The position numbers were made by a program, and so were the translations under genes. The notes below the pieces were generated by a model. That model made no database searches, was not told the DNA's origin, and saw nothing but the letters and a program-made list of their open reading frames with translations. Below, one piece after another: positions 24,838 to 35,200 of a stretch of DNA of 64,000 nucleotides (its first letter is position 1; each line of letters opens with the position of its first letter). The stretch is taken from positions 434,001-498,000 of the forward strand of contig JAWPGT010000002.1 in the NCBI GenBank assembly GCA_034638255.1. Reading direction: 5' to 3'. The stretch comes from Coprinus comatus (taxonomy: Eukaryota > Basidiomycota > Agaricomycetes > Agaricales > Agaricaceae).

Positions 24838-26153
24838 ATGTCACAACAACAAACAGTTCAGGCAATGCAACCAATGATGCAGGACTCCCAACCTCCAGAC
24901 CTAAATGGCAATTCTTATTATCCTCAGGACAACGACCTCACCGGCGGCCTCCCAATTAACCTCGACTCTTTACGAGATGGTCCTCCAGGCAGCAAGCCTT
25001 TCTATCCCTACTCCACACTCATACGGTAAGCTTCCCCTGCCGAGGGATTTACTTTTCGAGTCTAAATACATGTCCGCAGTTACGCCATAAAGGGCTCTCC
25101 AAACCAGAAGCTATTACTAGAAGATATTTATTATGCCATTGAATCGAGAGTGAGTAATGCGAAATAGTCATGGAGGAACTGCAGTGACAATAACTGTTTA
25201 GTTCCCCTATTTCAGAACAGCACCTAGCGGATGGAAAGTGAGTATTAGGATTTGTTCTATGATATCAGATGTTTGTTTGCGATCAATTAATGGACGCGAC
25301 TCGCGTTCGCGCTGTTTTTATTTGACTGTCACTATTTGTTGTCGAGAGTTTACTGCCTCCTTCCCGCCAAAACACTTCCCCATCCAGTGCTGACATATCT
25401 TGTAGAATTCTGTTCGCCATAATCTATCACTCAATCCATGCTTCGAAAAAGTCCCTCGTCCTCTCACGGATCGTGGGAAGGGTTCCTATTGGACTGTAAA
25501 CGAAAACGTAGATCCACGTACCGGTGTACATCGTGTCCGTAAGAAGAAGAGCAAGGGTTCCAAGAACAGAGCGTCAGAAGAGGTTGAACTACCCTCACAA
25601 GACTATCGACCGCAAGAACCACAGCCTCCAGCACAAGCTTATGATGATCCTAACGCACATGCTCATGCCCAGTTTGTCCCACCTCCTGCGATGCACCCGG
25701 ACGAAGCAGGTCCTAGCCGACAACAGGTCCCTTATCCTCCACCATATCCTCCGTAAGTCCCCGAATATGCCAAGAAGCATATTATATTAATTAAATACTA
25801 GATTCAACCCCAACTTCCCCATGATGGCTCCAGACCCACGTTTCCCTCCCCCGATGCCTGGTGTTCTTCCGATGCCTCCTGAAGAAGGCTTTGATTTGGA
25901 TGAGCATGGTAATGTGGACTGGCGGTTAGCATGGATAAAGGAATTGGGACACCTGCAACAAATCACTGCAGAGCAAGAGAAGGCTGGCGTTGACCCAGAG
26001 TGGTATCGGATGATGCTTTTCCGTGTTCGTAGCGCCCTAATGCCTCCTCCAATAAATCCAGAGGTAATGCATGGTATGCCGCCACCTCACATGCCACCTC
26101 CGCCACAGAACACGGTAGATATTGGACAACAAGCGACTCAACCGCCTCAGTAG
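24838..26153 (+). CDS. Forkhead (winged-helix) transcription factor
   Basis: Nuclear DNA-binding protein of about 330 residues. A Gln/Met-rich start ([10 protein letters not shown]) is followed by the forkhead domain from about residue 55: [59 protein letters not shown] and [11 protein letters not shown]. All three helices and wing 1 are present, including the recognition helix [10 protein letters not shown] basic patch ([13 protein letters not shown]) follows as a likely nuclear signal, then a Pro/Gln/His-rich tail. The domain is cut by introns near 25025-25080, 25150-25200 and 25238-25405. The last is 168 nt, much longer than is usual here, and falls exactly between GWK and NSVRHNLS. The final intron is near 25752-25801. 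Stop TAG 26151-26153. Unlike the second forkhead gene at 44.8-47.1 kb it has no FHA domain. Target genes unknown. Confidence 0.9.
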
Positions 26154-26528
26154 TGAGGTGTATGGATTTCGACGGGTGGATCCGCCGTTTTTTTTGGCTT
26201 TCGGTTTTTCGTGGATTTTGCTTTCGATTTCTTTTCACGTACCTAATCTACACTCCACTTTTTTCAATATCGTTACCCTGCCCACGTAGTTTACTACTAC
26301 CCCGATTATTTACCAATACGTTGGGTAGGGTTGTGTGTACATGACAGCACGTATTAATAATATAAATTTTCTGCTTTGTAAACGCGGAGTCAAAGAAAGG
26401 ATTCTATCAACCGAATGTGTCAGCAGTATATGGCCCGATATGTGATCTTTGTTATTTGTTACTCCTAAACTTTTCACCTTTCTAACAAGCCGCACATACA
26501 CTAGCCTCTTACCCTATCTCTTTCATTC
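26154..26528. other. Intergenic interval, forkhead gene to DRE2
   Basis: T-rich 3' flank of the forkhead gene followed by the DRE2 promoter. No element recognised with confidence. Confidence 0.5.
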
Positions 26529-27602
26529 ATGTCACCTACAGCTGTTTTCCAACAAGGAGAAACACCGAATGGCCGATCGGTCGCTACGGTTAAAGGCCCT
26601 GCTTTGGCGATCGGTTCCCTCTCCACAGCTGAAGATGGGAAGTACCAATCTTTGATTTCCGAACTTGAAACGACAAGGAATGTGCATAGGCAGATGCTTG
26701 ACAGACTTGTTGACAATGGTGCGTTGCTTATTATAATTTTTGAATATCTAATGACATTGTTTTTAGCAACGACATTGGAACCCTCATATTATGCATCTGT
26801 TCATATTACTCTTACGGAAGTAGAGTATCAAACTTTGGCTTCAACACCCAACAATCTTTCAAACTTGCTTAAACAATTGTTAATGGGGTTGAGTCCACTT
26901 GGAACACTTCATCTACACAATCTCACATCATCTATCAACACACTTCCTTCGAAATTAACACTTTCGGGGTTTACTGTGTTATCAACAATAGTTGAAGAGG
27001 GTAATATCGTTGCTCAAAAACCTACAACGACTTCGGTAGTTACATCTACCGCTGTACCTTTGAAACTACGCAAAAAAACCACGGATCCATCAAAGAAAAA
27101 AGCACTTTGGGCATTAACCACATCTTCCGAATCTACAAACAACTCAAACAAAATCGATCCAGAATCATTACTCACCGAAGCAGACAAAGCTAGACCAATT
27201 CCTACATGTGAACCTATAAATCCAACTGCTCCTAGACGTAAAAAGGCATGTAAAGGATGTTCTTGTGGATTAGCAGAATTGGAAGAAGAAGAAAGAAAGA
27301 ATAGTAATGTGGTTTTATTGGATGGTTCTCAAAATGGTGAAACTATGGTGGTTAGTCAGAATGAAAGAGATAGATTGGTTAATGCTGCTTTGAAAGCTCC
27401 AAAGGCTACTAGTAGTTGTGGAAGTTGCTTTTTGGGAGATGCGTTTAGATGTGCGAGTTGTCCGTACCTTGGTATGTCTTTTTTTATTATTACTTTTCCT
27501 ATATGCAAGATCTGTTGTACTGATATATTGGGGGATGAAGGTTTACCTGCGTTTAAGCCTGGCGAGAAGGTTGAAATCGATTTTGGTATGGATGATATTT
27601 GA
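26529..27602 (+). CDS. DRE2: Anamorsin/Dre2, cytosolic Fe-S assembly factor
   Basis: Electron-transfer component of the cytosolic iron-sulfur assembly machinery. It receives electrons from the diflavin reductase Tah18 and supports assembly of nuclear and cytosolic Fe-S proteins and the ribonucleotide reductase cofactor. The protein has a degenerate methyltransferase-like N-terminal domain (ending about residue 150) and a Lys/Ser/Asn-rich linker. The CIAPIN1 domain has a first cysteine set (CEPIN, then ACKGCSCGLAELEEEE, about 27207-27295) and a second set SSCGSCFLGDAFRCASCPYLG (27411-27473), the CX2C-X7-CX2C motif of the family. The end LPAFKPGEKVEIDF follows a 67-nt intron. One further intron lies near 26718-26766. 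All eight expected cysteines are present. Codon third positions are strongly A/T, unlike UBA1 or MED18. Confidence 0.95.
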   Translation: MSPTAVFQQGETPNGRSVATVKGPALAIGSLSTAEDGKYQSLISELETTRNVHRQMLDRLVDNGALLIIIFEYLMTLFLATTLEPSYYASVHITLTEVEYQTLASTPNNLSNLLKQLLMGLSPLGTLHLHNLTSSINTLPSKLTLSGFTVLSTIVEEGNIVAQKPTTTSVVTSTAVPLKLRKKTTDPSKKKALWALTTSSESTNNSNKIDPESLLTEADKARPIPTCEPINPTAPRRKKACKGCSCGLAELEEEERKNSNVVLLDGSQNGETMVVSQNERDRLVNAALKAPKATSSCGSCFLGDAFRCASCPYLGMSFFIITFPICKICCTDILGDEGLPAFKPGEKVEIDFGMDDI

Positions 27603-27935
27603 GTAGGGGATGGACTAGTTTCTTGATTGTTGGTTGGAGTAATGAAGAGATGATGAATGGTTTCTAGTTGATTGAACATTAAATCATGCGACCTTTTCTA
27701 TCCACTCGTTAATTGTCTCTTGTACATTTATTTTTTTCTCTTTTTCGAAAAACAAAAACTTTTTTATAAAATTATATTGAATCTTATCTGATATCGGGAG
27801 ATCTATATGAGCTTAAAAAACTATAATTTGAACACCAATGAGCGTCAATTCATATGAATGCCCTGACCCTGATCAACAGTTGTAGCATAGTATACATTGG
27901 ATATTCTACAGTCCATTTGCATACATGAAAACTTT
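27603..27935. other. Convergent intergenic interval, DRE2 and rhodanese gene
   Basis: A/T-rich 333 bp with T-runs around 27725-27765. Probably two overlapping 3' untranslated regions. Confidence 0.5.
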
Positions 27936-29054
27936 TTAGACGATAGATCCAGCAAGAGAAGTGAGTGAACGTGGTGGTTTGGTTTCATATGGAAGATCAG
28001 CATCTTTCCATGCTTTAAATCCACCAATAATATCAGTTGCATTAAGCATTCCCAACTGTTGCAACGAATATGCTGCCAAACTATAACCCATCGAATTTAA
28101 AAAAAAAAGTTCAAGGAAAGGTATGACAACCACAAAAACTCACCTAGAAGTATATCCTTCGGAACAAAAAACAATAATCCTCAAATCATATCTATCCGCA
28201 ATCTCCAATCTAGCTTCACACCTAGGATCAAATCTCCATTCCAACACATTTCTTTCAATAACCAAAGCACCTTTAATCCAACCTTCCACCTCTCTTTGTT
28301 TTTCAGGTCTAATATCAAGTAAAAACGTAGGAGCACCAGTTGGTTCTGTTTGTAATTCATTCAACGCTTGTTTTGGTGATATTCTTTGTAATTTAGCTCT
28401 TGCTTCATCTAATATTGTATTGATAGATTTGGATCCTGGTGGTGGTAATGTTGGATTTAAAGGAATACGTGATGATTTTGTTAAAATATCGGTTAAGAGA
28501 AGTTGATCATTGGTTGTTATATTGAAATCTTTTATAAATGATATCCAATGTTTTTCATCTGAAGGTAATTCATCATTTGAAATAGTGATGTAACTTGAAT
28601 TTATAATTCGACCAGTGAATTTTGCATTTGTTAATAAGACGGAACGAGATGTTAAAGATGATGAGGATGATGTTATAAGGAATAAACCTGGTGATTCAGG
28701 TTCAGGTGAAGTTGCTGTTGATGTTATGAAAAATAGGTAACGTTGTAAGAAAAGTAATGAACGGATTGAAGTGGATATTAGGTGAAAGAATTCTTGATCT
28801 GTTGCTGTTGAAATTGCTGTTGAAGTATCGATAATGCCAATACGAGTGTTGTCGTAGATGTTAGATTTGGTAACAGCTTTGATTGCTATTTCTTGAGCTA
28901 CTTGAGAACGAACAGAGGAAAGTGTACGGAGAACTGGTTGTGGTGATTGTGGAATGAGTTGGGCTATAGCAGGTTCTGACGATGTTCGACTGAGACTTTG
29001 GGAGTGGGAGGAGGTGGTAGACATCGGGTAACTGCTGTTTATTGATTGGATCAT
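27936..29054 (-). CDS. Rhodanese-domain protein with uncharacterised N-terminal region
   Basis: The C-terminal 120 residues form a rhodanese homology domain: PTFLLDIRPEKQREVEGWI, NVLEWRFDPR, then FCSEGYTSSLAAYSLQQLG and IIGGFKAWKDADLP. The cysteine of CSEGYTS sits at the catalytic loop position, so sulfur transfer is possible. The serine-rich loop without a terminal Arg resembles the CxEGYxS rhodanese group rather than classic thiosulfate sulfurtransferases. The N-terminal 200 residues are Ser/Thr-rich with alternating hydrophobic stretches (RIGIIDTST, LLFLQRYLFFI, FTGRIINSSYITI). I do not recognise this part. One intron of about 60 nt lies in the rhodanese loop (28080-28143). The start at 29054 is only 21 bp from the divergent FMP46 start; a second Met eleven codons downstream (PMSTTSS) would give a more usual spacing. 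Low-GC codon use matches DRE2 and FMP46. Confidence 0.8.
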
Positions 29055-29075
29055 TGCTGTTTTCTTTAGACCACC

Positions 29076-29688
29076 ATGTTCAATTCTTTCAGGCGTCGTT
29101 TGGTAAATTCACTTCCTCTCTCATATTCACATACTAACACTCTCCTCATAAACAGCCAGAAATATCCATATTGTAAGTCCCATCTACTTAACGGTATATA
29201 ACTTGTAAAAACTCAGGGGGACTATACTAAACAGTCATCATCCAACGTCTCCACCTTCAACAAAAGCCTTAACTCTCCTTCGTAACTCACTTTCTTCACC
29301 ATACCCACCCAACTCACCTACAACAACCTCACCACTCTTATTCAATCTCGAAGTAATAGAATCACCACCAACAGCTGATCAACTTCAAACCATCCTATCC
29401 TATTTCCCATCCAAAGCAACTTCACCATCTCATTTATTCCTTTCTTCCCATCCTTCTTCATTACCAATCAATAGTGAAGAAAGACCTACTACTCTGAAAG
29501 GAATAGTAGAACTTGCTAAAGAAAATCCTAATGCTTTGAAATGGCCTATTGTTGTTGATTGGGAGGATGGAAAAGTTGCTGTTGGTGATGTTGATGGTGT
29601 TAAAGGGATTTTGGAACATTTGAGAAAGAAGAGAGATGGTGAGATTGAAGAAGATAAAGTTGATCAACCTAAAGGATGGTTCACTTAA
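29076..29688 (+). CDS. FMP46: Fmp46-family (DUF1687) putative mitochondrial redox protein
   Basis: Small thioredoxin-fold protein of the Fmp46 family, annotated in yeast as a putative mitochondrial redox protein; its substrate is unknown. The start MFNSFRRRL is basic, as in a mitochondrial presequence. Two introns occur in the first 150 bp, after RRRL and after PEISI. Family features are STKALTLLRNSL, FNLEVIESPPTADQLQTIL, SHLFLS, then NPNALKWPIVVDWEDGKVAV and a C-terminal LKK-rich helix. Total about 170 residues, the usual size for the family. It ends at TAA 29686-29688. Divergent from the rhodanese gene with almost no intergenic space, so both must share one promoter or start transcription inside each other. 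Confidence 0.82.
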
Positions 29689-29998
29689 GACATGAATATG
29701 GACTTTTTATGAATTGTAGTTTAACTTATAACCCCCCCTCGCAACTATTCTCCCCTACTCAGTATATTACCTACGTACATGTTTCCACAACTCAACGTTC
29801 AATTACATTTGACCTCCCAGGAGATCTGAAAAGCGACTGTGCGTATGACTCTGAGTCTTTGACCAGGACCGATGACCTCATTAGAACCCGGGGTCTCTAA
29901 CCTTTAGTCGAACCCCCCAAGAACTACGTAAGCTAAAAATAATTCTCAGAGTACAACACCATCAATTTCGAATTTTCACTTCTCATACACGTACCAAA
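29689..29998. other. Intergenic interval, FMP46 to BCD1
   Basis: 310 bp. Contains the BCD1 promoter. A stretch near 29855-29905 (AGGACCGATGACC to GAACCCGGGG) faintly resembles tRNA boxes but does not fold as a tRNA. Confidence 0.4.
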
Positions 29999-31325
29999 AT
30001 GAACATACAACATCCTTCTTCTTCTTCCTCTATACCCGAATCTATAGCTCAACCACCTTCTCAATCCTGTCAAATCTGTCAATCCCAAAACTCAAAATAC
30101 ACCTGTCCCAAATGTCAAACCAAAACCTGTTCCTTAACTTGTTCCAAATCCCACAAACTTTCTTTAAACTGCTCAGGAATTCGTAATAAAGCATCATATA
30201 TACCTATGAATCAATATGGATGGGGTTCTTTAATGGATGATTTTTGTTTTTTAGAGGATGTTGGTAGGAAAGTTGGGGATGTTGGGAGGGAGATTGTTGG
30301 TTCTGGATTTGATATGAATGTTAGTTCTAATATGAGTACGAATATGAATATGAGTAATAGGAGGGGTAGGGGAAGAGGGAGAGGGAGAGGTGGGAGAGGG
30401 AGAGAACGAAGTGTGAGAGGGAAAGGAGGGAAAAGTAAAAGAGAAATATTAAAAATGGAATTGGATATGTTTGATATTGAGATGGATTTGTTACCTTCTG
30501 GAATGGAGAGACGAAATCTTAATCAATCTAATTGGGATATCAAGTACGTTTTTTTATTATATATAATTCTCTTTTCTACTTTGGCTGACGGGTTCAAAAA
30601 ACAGGAAAAAAACAGCACTTTTAACTATTCAATTCCGATTCCATCCAACTTTAGAAGCAAAATCCCAATCCCAATCTTCAGAAACAATCCAACCATATAC
30701 CCTTCTAACCCATCGAAACGACATATCAACAACATCTCTTCTTCAACTCGTCCAAACTCACGTCAAGGATCGTCTTAACAAGAAGACATCAAAAGCTGAA
30801 TCCATACTCCCAGTTTGGATTCAATCCCTTGTTATTCCACCACCTGAAGATCCAGAAAACTTTACCATGCCAAAATTCGTAATGGCTGCGCCTCCAGATC
30901 CTCTCCTTCTCGCTCGTTCAATTGCCTTCTATTCTAATAAAGATCGAGGCACGGCTAAACCTAAACTATATCATTCACTCGACCCGAATGAGCCTTTGAT
31001 GAAATCACTTGGCGGAACTCAGTTTTTCGAATTTCCGTTGATTGAGATTTATGAAGAGTTTAGTGGAATGATTGTTGACAAAAAGACAGGTGGTGTTAGT
31101 CGCGTTGGAGAGGATACTAAACCACAGCGTAAACGAAGAAGGGTGGACCCTGGAGCAATGCATGGGTTGGTAGGTGACTATGGTAGCGACGAAGACGATG
31201 GAGCTAAGGATAGCGAGTTGGTGGAGTATCAGGAAAGTGATGGCGAGCAGGACAATATGATTGATGACGAGATTGACACAGAGGGGGAGGATGAAGGGGT
31301 GGGGGTTGCCCTGTTGTTTTACTAG
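29999..31325 (+). CDS. BCD1: Box C/D snoRNA assembly protein Bcd1 (HIT zinc finger)
   Basis: Nuclear factor needed for early assembly of box C/D snoRNPs. An N-terminal HIT-type zinc finger is complete: SCQICQSQ, YTCPKCQTKTCSLTCS, KSHKLSLNCSG (30068-30178). It is followed by the family sequence YIPMNQYGWGSLMDDFCFLE. A Gly/Arg-rich insert (30361-30430) and a basic stretch precede an intron near 30542-30605. The conserved C-terminal domain contains ALLTIQFRFHPTLEA and VWIQSLVIPPPEDPENF, then MAAPPDPLLL. The tail is strongly acidic. The frame as written ends at TAG 31323-31325. However, past the G-runs at 31296-31305 the acidic, charged reading continues two positions out of frame (ELMRRAQKEGKW, then DEDEDEGSDAPES) to TAG at 31406-31408, four bases before the MED18 stop. 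I think the true end is 31408 and a single G is missing. Confidence 0.88.
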
Positions 31326-31411
31326 AACTCATGCGTCGAGCACAAAAGGAGGGTAAATGGCTGGAGGATGAGGATGAGGATGAGGGAAGTGATGCGCCGG
31401 AGTCGTAGAAT

Positions 31412-32174
31412 CTACAAGTCTTGTCTACGCAAATCGAGTAGGCCTTTCATGAGCAGTTGTATCTCTAAAACAGCGTCGATGGAAGCGCTGAGTGGTGTTT
31501 CTTGGCTGTTGCGAATGGGCTGGGCTGTTTTTACCTCCACCTCCCAGAGAGTATCAGCATGTGCTGGGATAGGCTGTTGTGTTTTGGAGTCGACCTTGGA
31601 TATGTGGGTTAGCTCGGGGTAGTAATAGGGGCGTTGATCCGTACTTGTTCTTGTTGAAACATCAGGATGACGAGAGGACCCTTGCGGAAGGAATAGCCAC
31701 GTTTGTAGATCTGATTTCGCTTGCTGTAATATATTGGATGAATATGGGGGTGAAGAGTGGATCGGAAGAACGCACGTGTAGCCAAGAGCGGAAGCAAAGC
31801 CGACTGCGTCGCCCTCGACTTCAACTATAGCCCACGGGCGTACGGTAGCTTCTGGATGGACTCTGATTGACTCTGGCTTAAGATACGAATAGAGATGCCT
31901 TTAAAAGGAATAAGAGAAAGGGGACGAGAAGGGCGGAGGAGACAGACCACGGTGCCTCTTCTCCATTGGCGCGCAATTCTTTTTTAGCTCTAAGGATGGT
32001 TGGTTCCTGACCTTGGTCGCGATGGGCCTGAGCGTCGAGAGGCTCGAATACGATCTCGCGGGTGTGTATAGGGTTTGAGGACTCGCTGTGGAGGGTGATG
32101 CGGTTGAGGATGGGCTTGAGATCCTTTGCAAAGAATTCGGCAAAGAGGGCGACCTCGTACTGGTGGGAGGTCAT
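31412..32174 (-). CDS. MED18: Mediator subunit 18 (head module)
   Basis: Med18/Srb5 is a Mediator head subunit that pairs with Med20 and contacts RNA polymerase II. About 215 residues, the expected size. N-terminal half: YEVALFAEFFAKDLKPILNR, then EIVFEPL and ILRAKKEL, ending in EEAPW. After an intron (about 31880-31945) the sequence gives HLYSYLKPESIRVHPEATVR and WAIVEVEGDAVGFASALGYT. After a second intron (about 31725-31775) NQIYKRGYSFRKGPLVILMF follows, the Med18 beta-barrel signature. A third intron leads to the C-terminal WEVEVKTAQPIR and the amphipathic helix ending LMKGLLDLRRQDL. Stop at 31412. Tail-to-tail with BCD1; head-to-head, 89 bp, with the low-complexity gene. GC-richer codon use than the four genes to its left. 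Confidence 0.88.
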
Positions 32175-32263
32175 TGGGGGATTAGATAAGGATTGAGACA
32201 GAAGAGCGTGGGAGAATACAAGGTGTGCGGAGAAGACGAGGAGAAGAGAGACAGGCTGTGAAG

Positions 32264-35200
32264 ATGACAAGACAGATGGAAGAGGCTGAGCGTGACATCC
32301 TTTCCTACTACCAGTCCTCCACCCCACACAACGATTGCTACAGTACATCCTCCTCAGAGTATTCACTTGATCTCTCTGGCCCTGACCTTCCTTCCCGTGT
32401 CACCCGCCGCTCAAGTGTCCCATCGGTGGGAGCAGCGGACCGCCGGAGAGTGGCAATTGTTGAGGTGGAAGCTGTGGCCGAAAAACAAGACTCACACGAC
32501 TCTCTGGACCCTTCAAACACGTTGTCTACTCGCAGTCTAGCCTTCGTCGCTCCTCCAGACGCTCCCTACGCCTTTGACAACCACTACAGACCAAGATCTC
32601 ACCTCACTCCCTCCTCTACAAGGGCACGTACACGACCGCCTGTCTTTTCGATGTCAAACACCCCAGCCATAAGCGAGGAAACCCAATTTCACCTTCGCGT
32701 AGCTCCCCCGGTCGTAGTTGGCATCGACAGCGCAGTTGCTGCAGCACAAGGAGGAATCAGACTGGTCCCCACTACATCTTATGCAAACTACCAACCAGGT
32801 GTACATTCTACGGCAGGTCCTTTGCCTCCTCCTCCTCGTCTGCCTTTCGAGACCCTTTCTGCTTCTGCTTCTTCACCACCACCTAGACCTCCTAGACTAA
32901 ACTCGCCCTTGCCTCCAAGAGGACATACCCCCCTTCTACCTCGTAGTGCCGCCCGAAATAAAGACCTCGAGGCAGTCAAACAAGCCCTCCAATTACCTCC
33001 TTCAGTAACCGCTGCTCTCTCACCTAAACATAAGACTCATCCCACTCTAAATGCTCAATCCCAATCTCAAAAGCCGAAACACCAGAGCTCAGTTACGCAA
33101 ATAGTAACACCACAGCCGATCGTGGCTGTTGCGAGGTGTGTACGCTTGGGTTTATTATTAGAACAGATACATTAACAGACGTTGTCAACAAGCAGTTCTA
33201 CCGTATCTACATCCACATCCACCATGCCCTCATGTTCTAGTCCTCCTCTATCCGACGCGTCCTCTGCATCGTCATATTCTCTCGTACAGGATGCCGACAC
33301 TAGACCCTCTGTTCATACAAGGGAAGGCGCTTTCCCTCCATCAAGTTCTGAAGATAATTCTGAAAAGGACGCCAAGAGTGTAGGTAATACACGTCCGCTC
33401 CAGGATGAAGAGATGCCACAAGTAATGGTCGCGGACAATTTCCTCCTCTCCCCTCTCCAATACTGGAATCGGATGAACGTGAAGAGGACGAGAGGGACGT
33501 CAAGAATGAAGACGTGTCAACTAAACAGAGGCATAGCGACGAAATCGAAAATTGGGTTTCCATCAGTCGAACATCCTCGCCGTCACATCATTCTTTAGGA
33601 CATGATAGATCAACTTCATTCGAGGGCGGTGTCAATACCAATAATAACGTCCATACACATACCCATGATTCATCAATTACCTCGAGCGAATTAGAGGCTC
33701 CTAGTCCTCCCCCAAAGAGCTTTAGGAATAGTCTGACAAAAGGTTTAAAGAGGCTTTCGTCAAGGTCTCTACCTCGAACACCATCTTTTTCCGGCGGTTC
33801 GAAAAGATCGTCTTCGATTAAGAGCGGTAGTAATCGAATTTCAGGGGTTAGTGGTCTCGTTGGTCCGTTTGGGGAAATAATTGCAAATGAGACTGGGACA
33901 CCATCGCCTTCCGGACATTCGGTACCTTTACCCCACCATCAATCTCATTCTCAAAGTAGTCATGTAAAAAAAGTGCAAAGACAGAAGATTGTTATGAAAT
34001 GGCCTTCTGCAATGGTTTGTCAAGAAGTTCATGGGTCTGGGAAGAAAAAGTTGACTTCGGCCGAGAGATGTTCGATTTATGCTCAAAAGATAAATGAGTT
34101 GTATATTCATGATTCTGGATTGACGGATTGGGTATTGGAAATGAAGTTTCGTGGTAAGTCCGCAATCACATGCAAGGAAGATGTTTTTAGCTGAATCATT
34201 TCAACCCAGGATCAAATCATACTGCACCAAAATCAAAATTCAAAGCTAAAGCCAAAGCATACCCACCACCTCTTCGTCCAAATTCATCATCATCGATAGC
34301 GAATGCACCCGGATTATTTGACCCACAACCACGTCAAACATCACGTTCATCCGTTATTTCAGATGCTACATTTCCAACAAGACCAGATGCTTCAATAGCT
34401 ACCGATCTTTCATCATCTCGTGTGCGTGCTCGTACTCGTGCTCGTAATACTGGTGGTGGTCATGATATTGATGAGGAGAATGATGAGGATGAAGCTATAG
34501 AAGAGGTATATAAAGAAGAAACACCTGTTCTTCCTTATCCTTCTCTAGCCCCTGTTCAACGTGCTGCTGTTTCTAACGTTTTACCACTTCCTCAAATCGG
34601 TGGAATTTCAAGGACACCTACATCTTCTCTTAGATCTTTGGTGTTAGGTGGCGGTGGTGGAAGCTCGAATTCATTTAATACTCCTGCGAGCACCTTATCT
34701 ACTCTCAGTCACACACCAGCATCTACACATATACCACTTTCACCTGCTCCTACAACAACTTCTATGATTACAACATCAACAACATTAAACACAACGACGA
34801 CGGCAACAACAACTAAAAGTAGTGGAGGGTTCTTTTCATCATTAGGTCGAAAAGGATCAATCTCCTCATCTTCATCTAAAAAACCAACATTAGGAGGATT
34901 AGGACTTTCTTTAAGTTCATCTTCACATTCATTATCAACTTTATCTGCTTTACTTTCACCTACCTCTTCCTCATCAACAACATCACATCGATTACTTACC
35001 AAGAATTCTACAAATGGTATGGGTATGGCTATGGGAATAAGTAAAGGACATAGACATGGGAAAAGTTTATCAAGACAACTTACTTTGAATTCAAATTGTC
35101 CACCTAGTGTTGTTCCTGGAGGTCCTAGAGCTTTTCGTGGTTCTACTATTCCTGTTTCTTCTCATACTGCTCAACAACAACAACAGCAGCAGCAGCAGTA

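Noticed and set aside
25238..25405. Possible intronic box C/D snoRNA in the 168-nt forkhead intron
   Set aside because: There is a weak TGATAT and a CTGA, but no proper C box, no terminal stem and no D' element.
29830..29910. tRNA-like stretch with GAACCCGGGG between FMP46 and BCD1
   Set aside because: Neither strand gives an acceptor stem or a consistent A and B box pair, so no cloverleaf forms.
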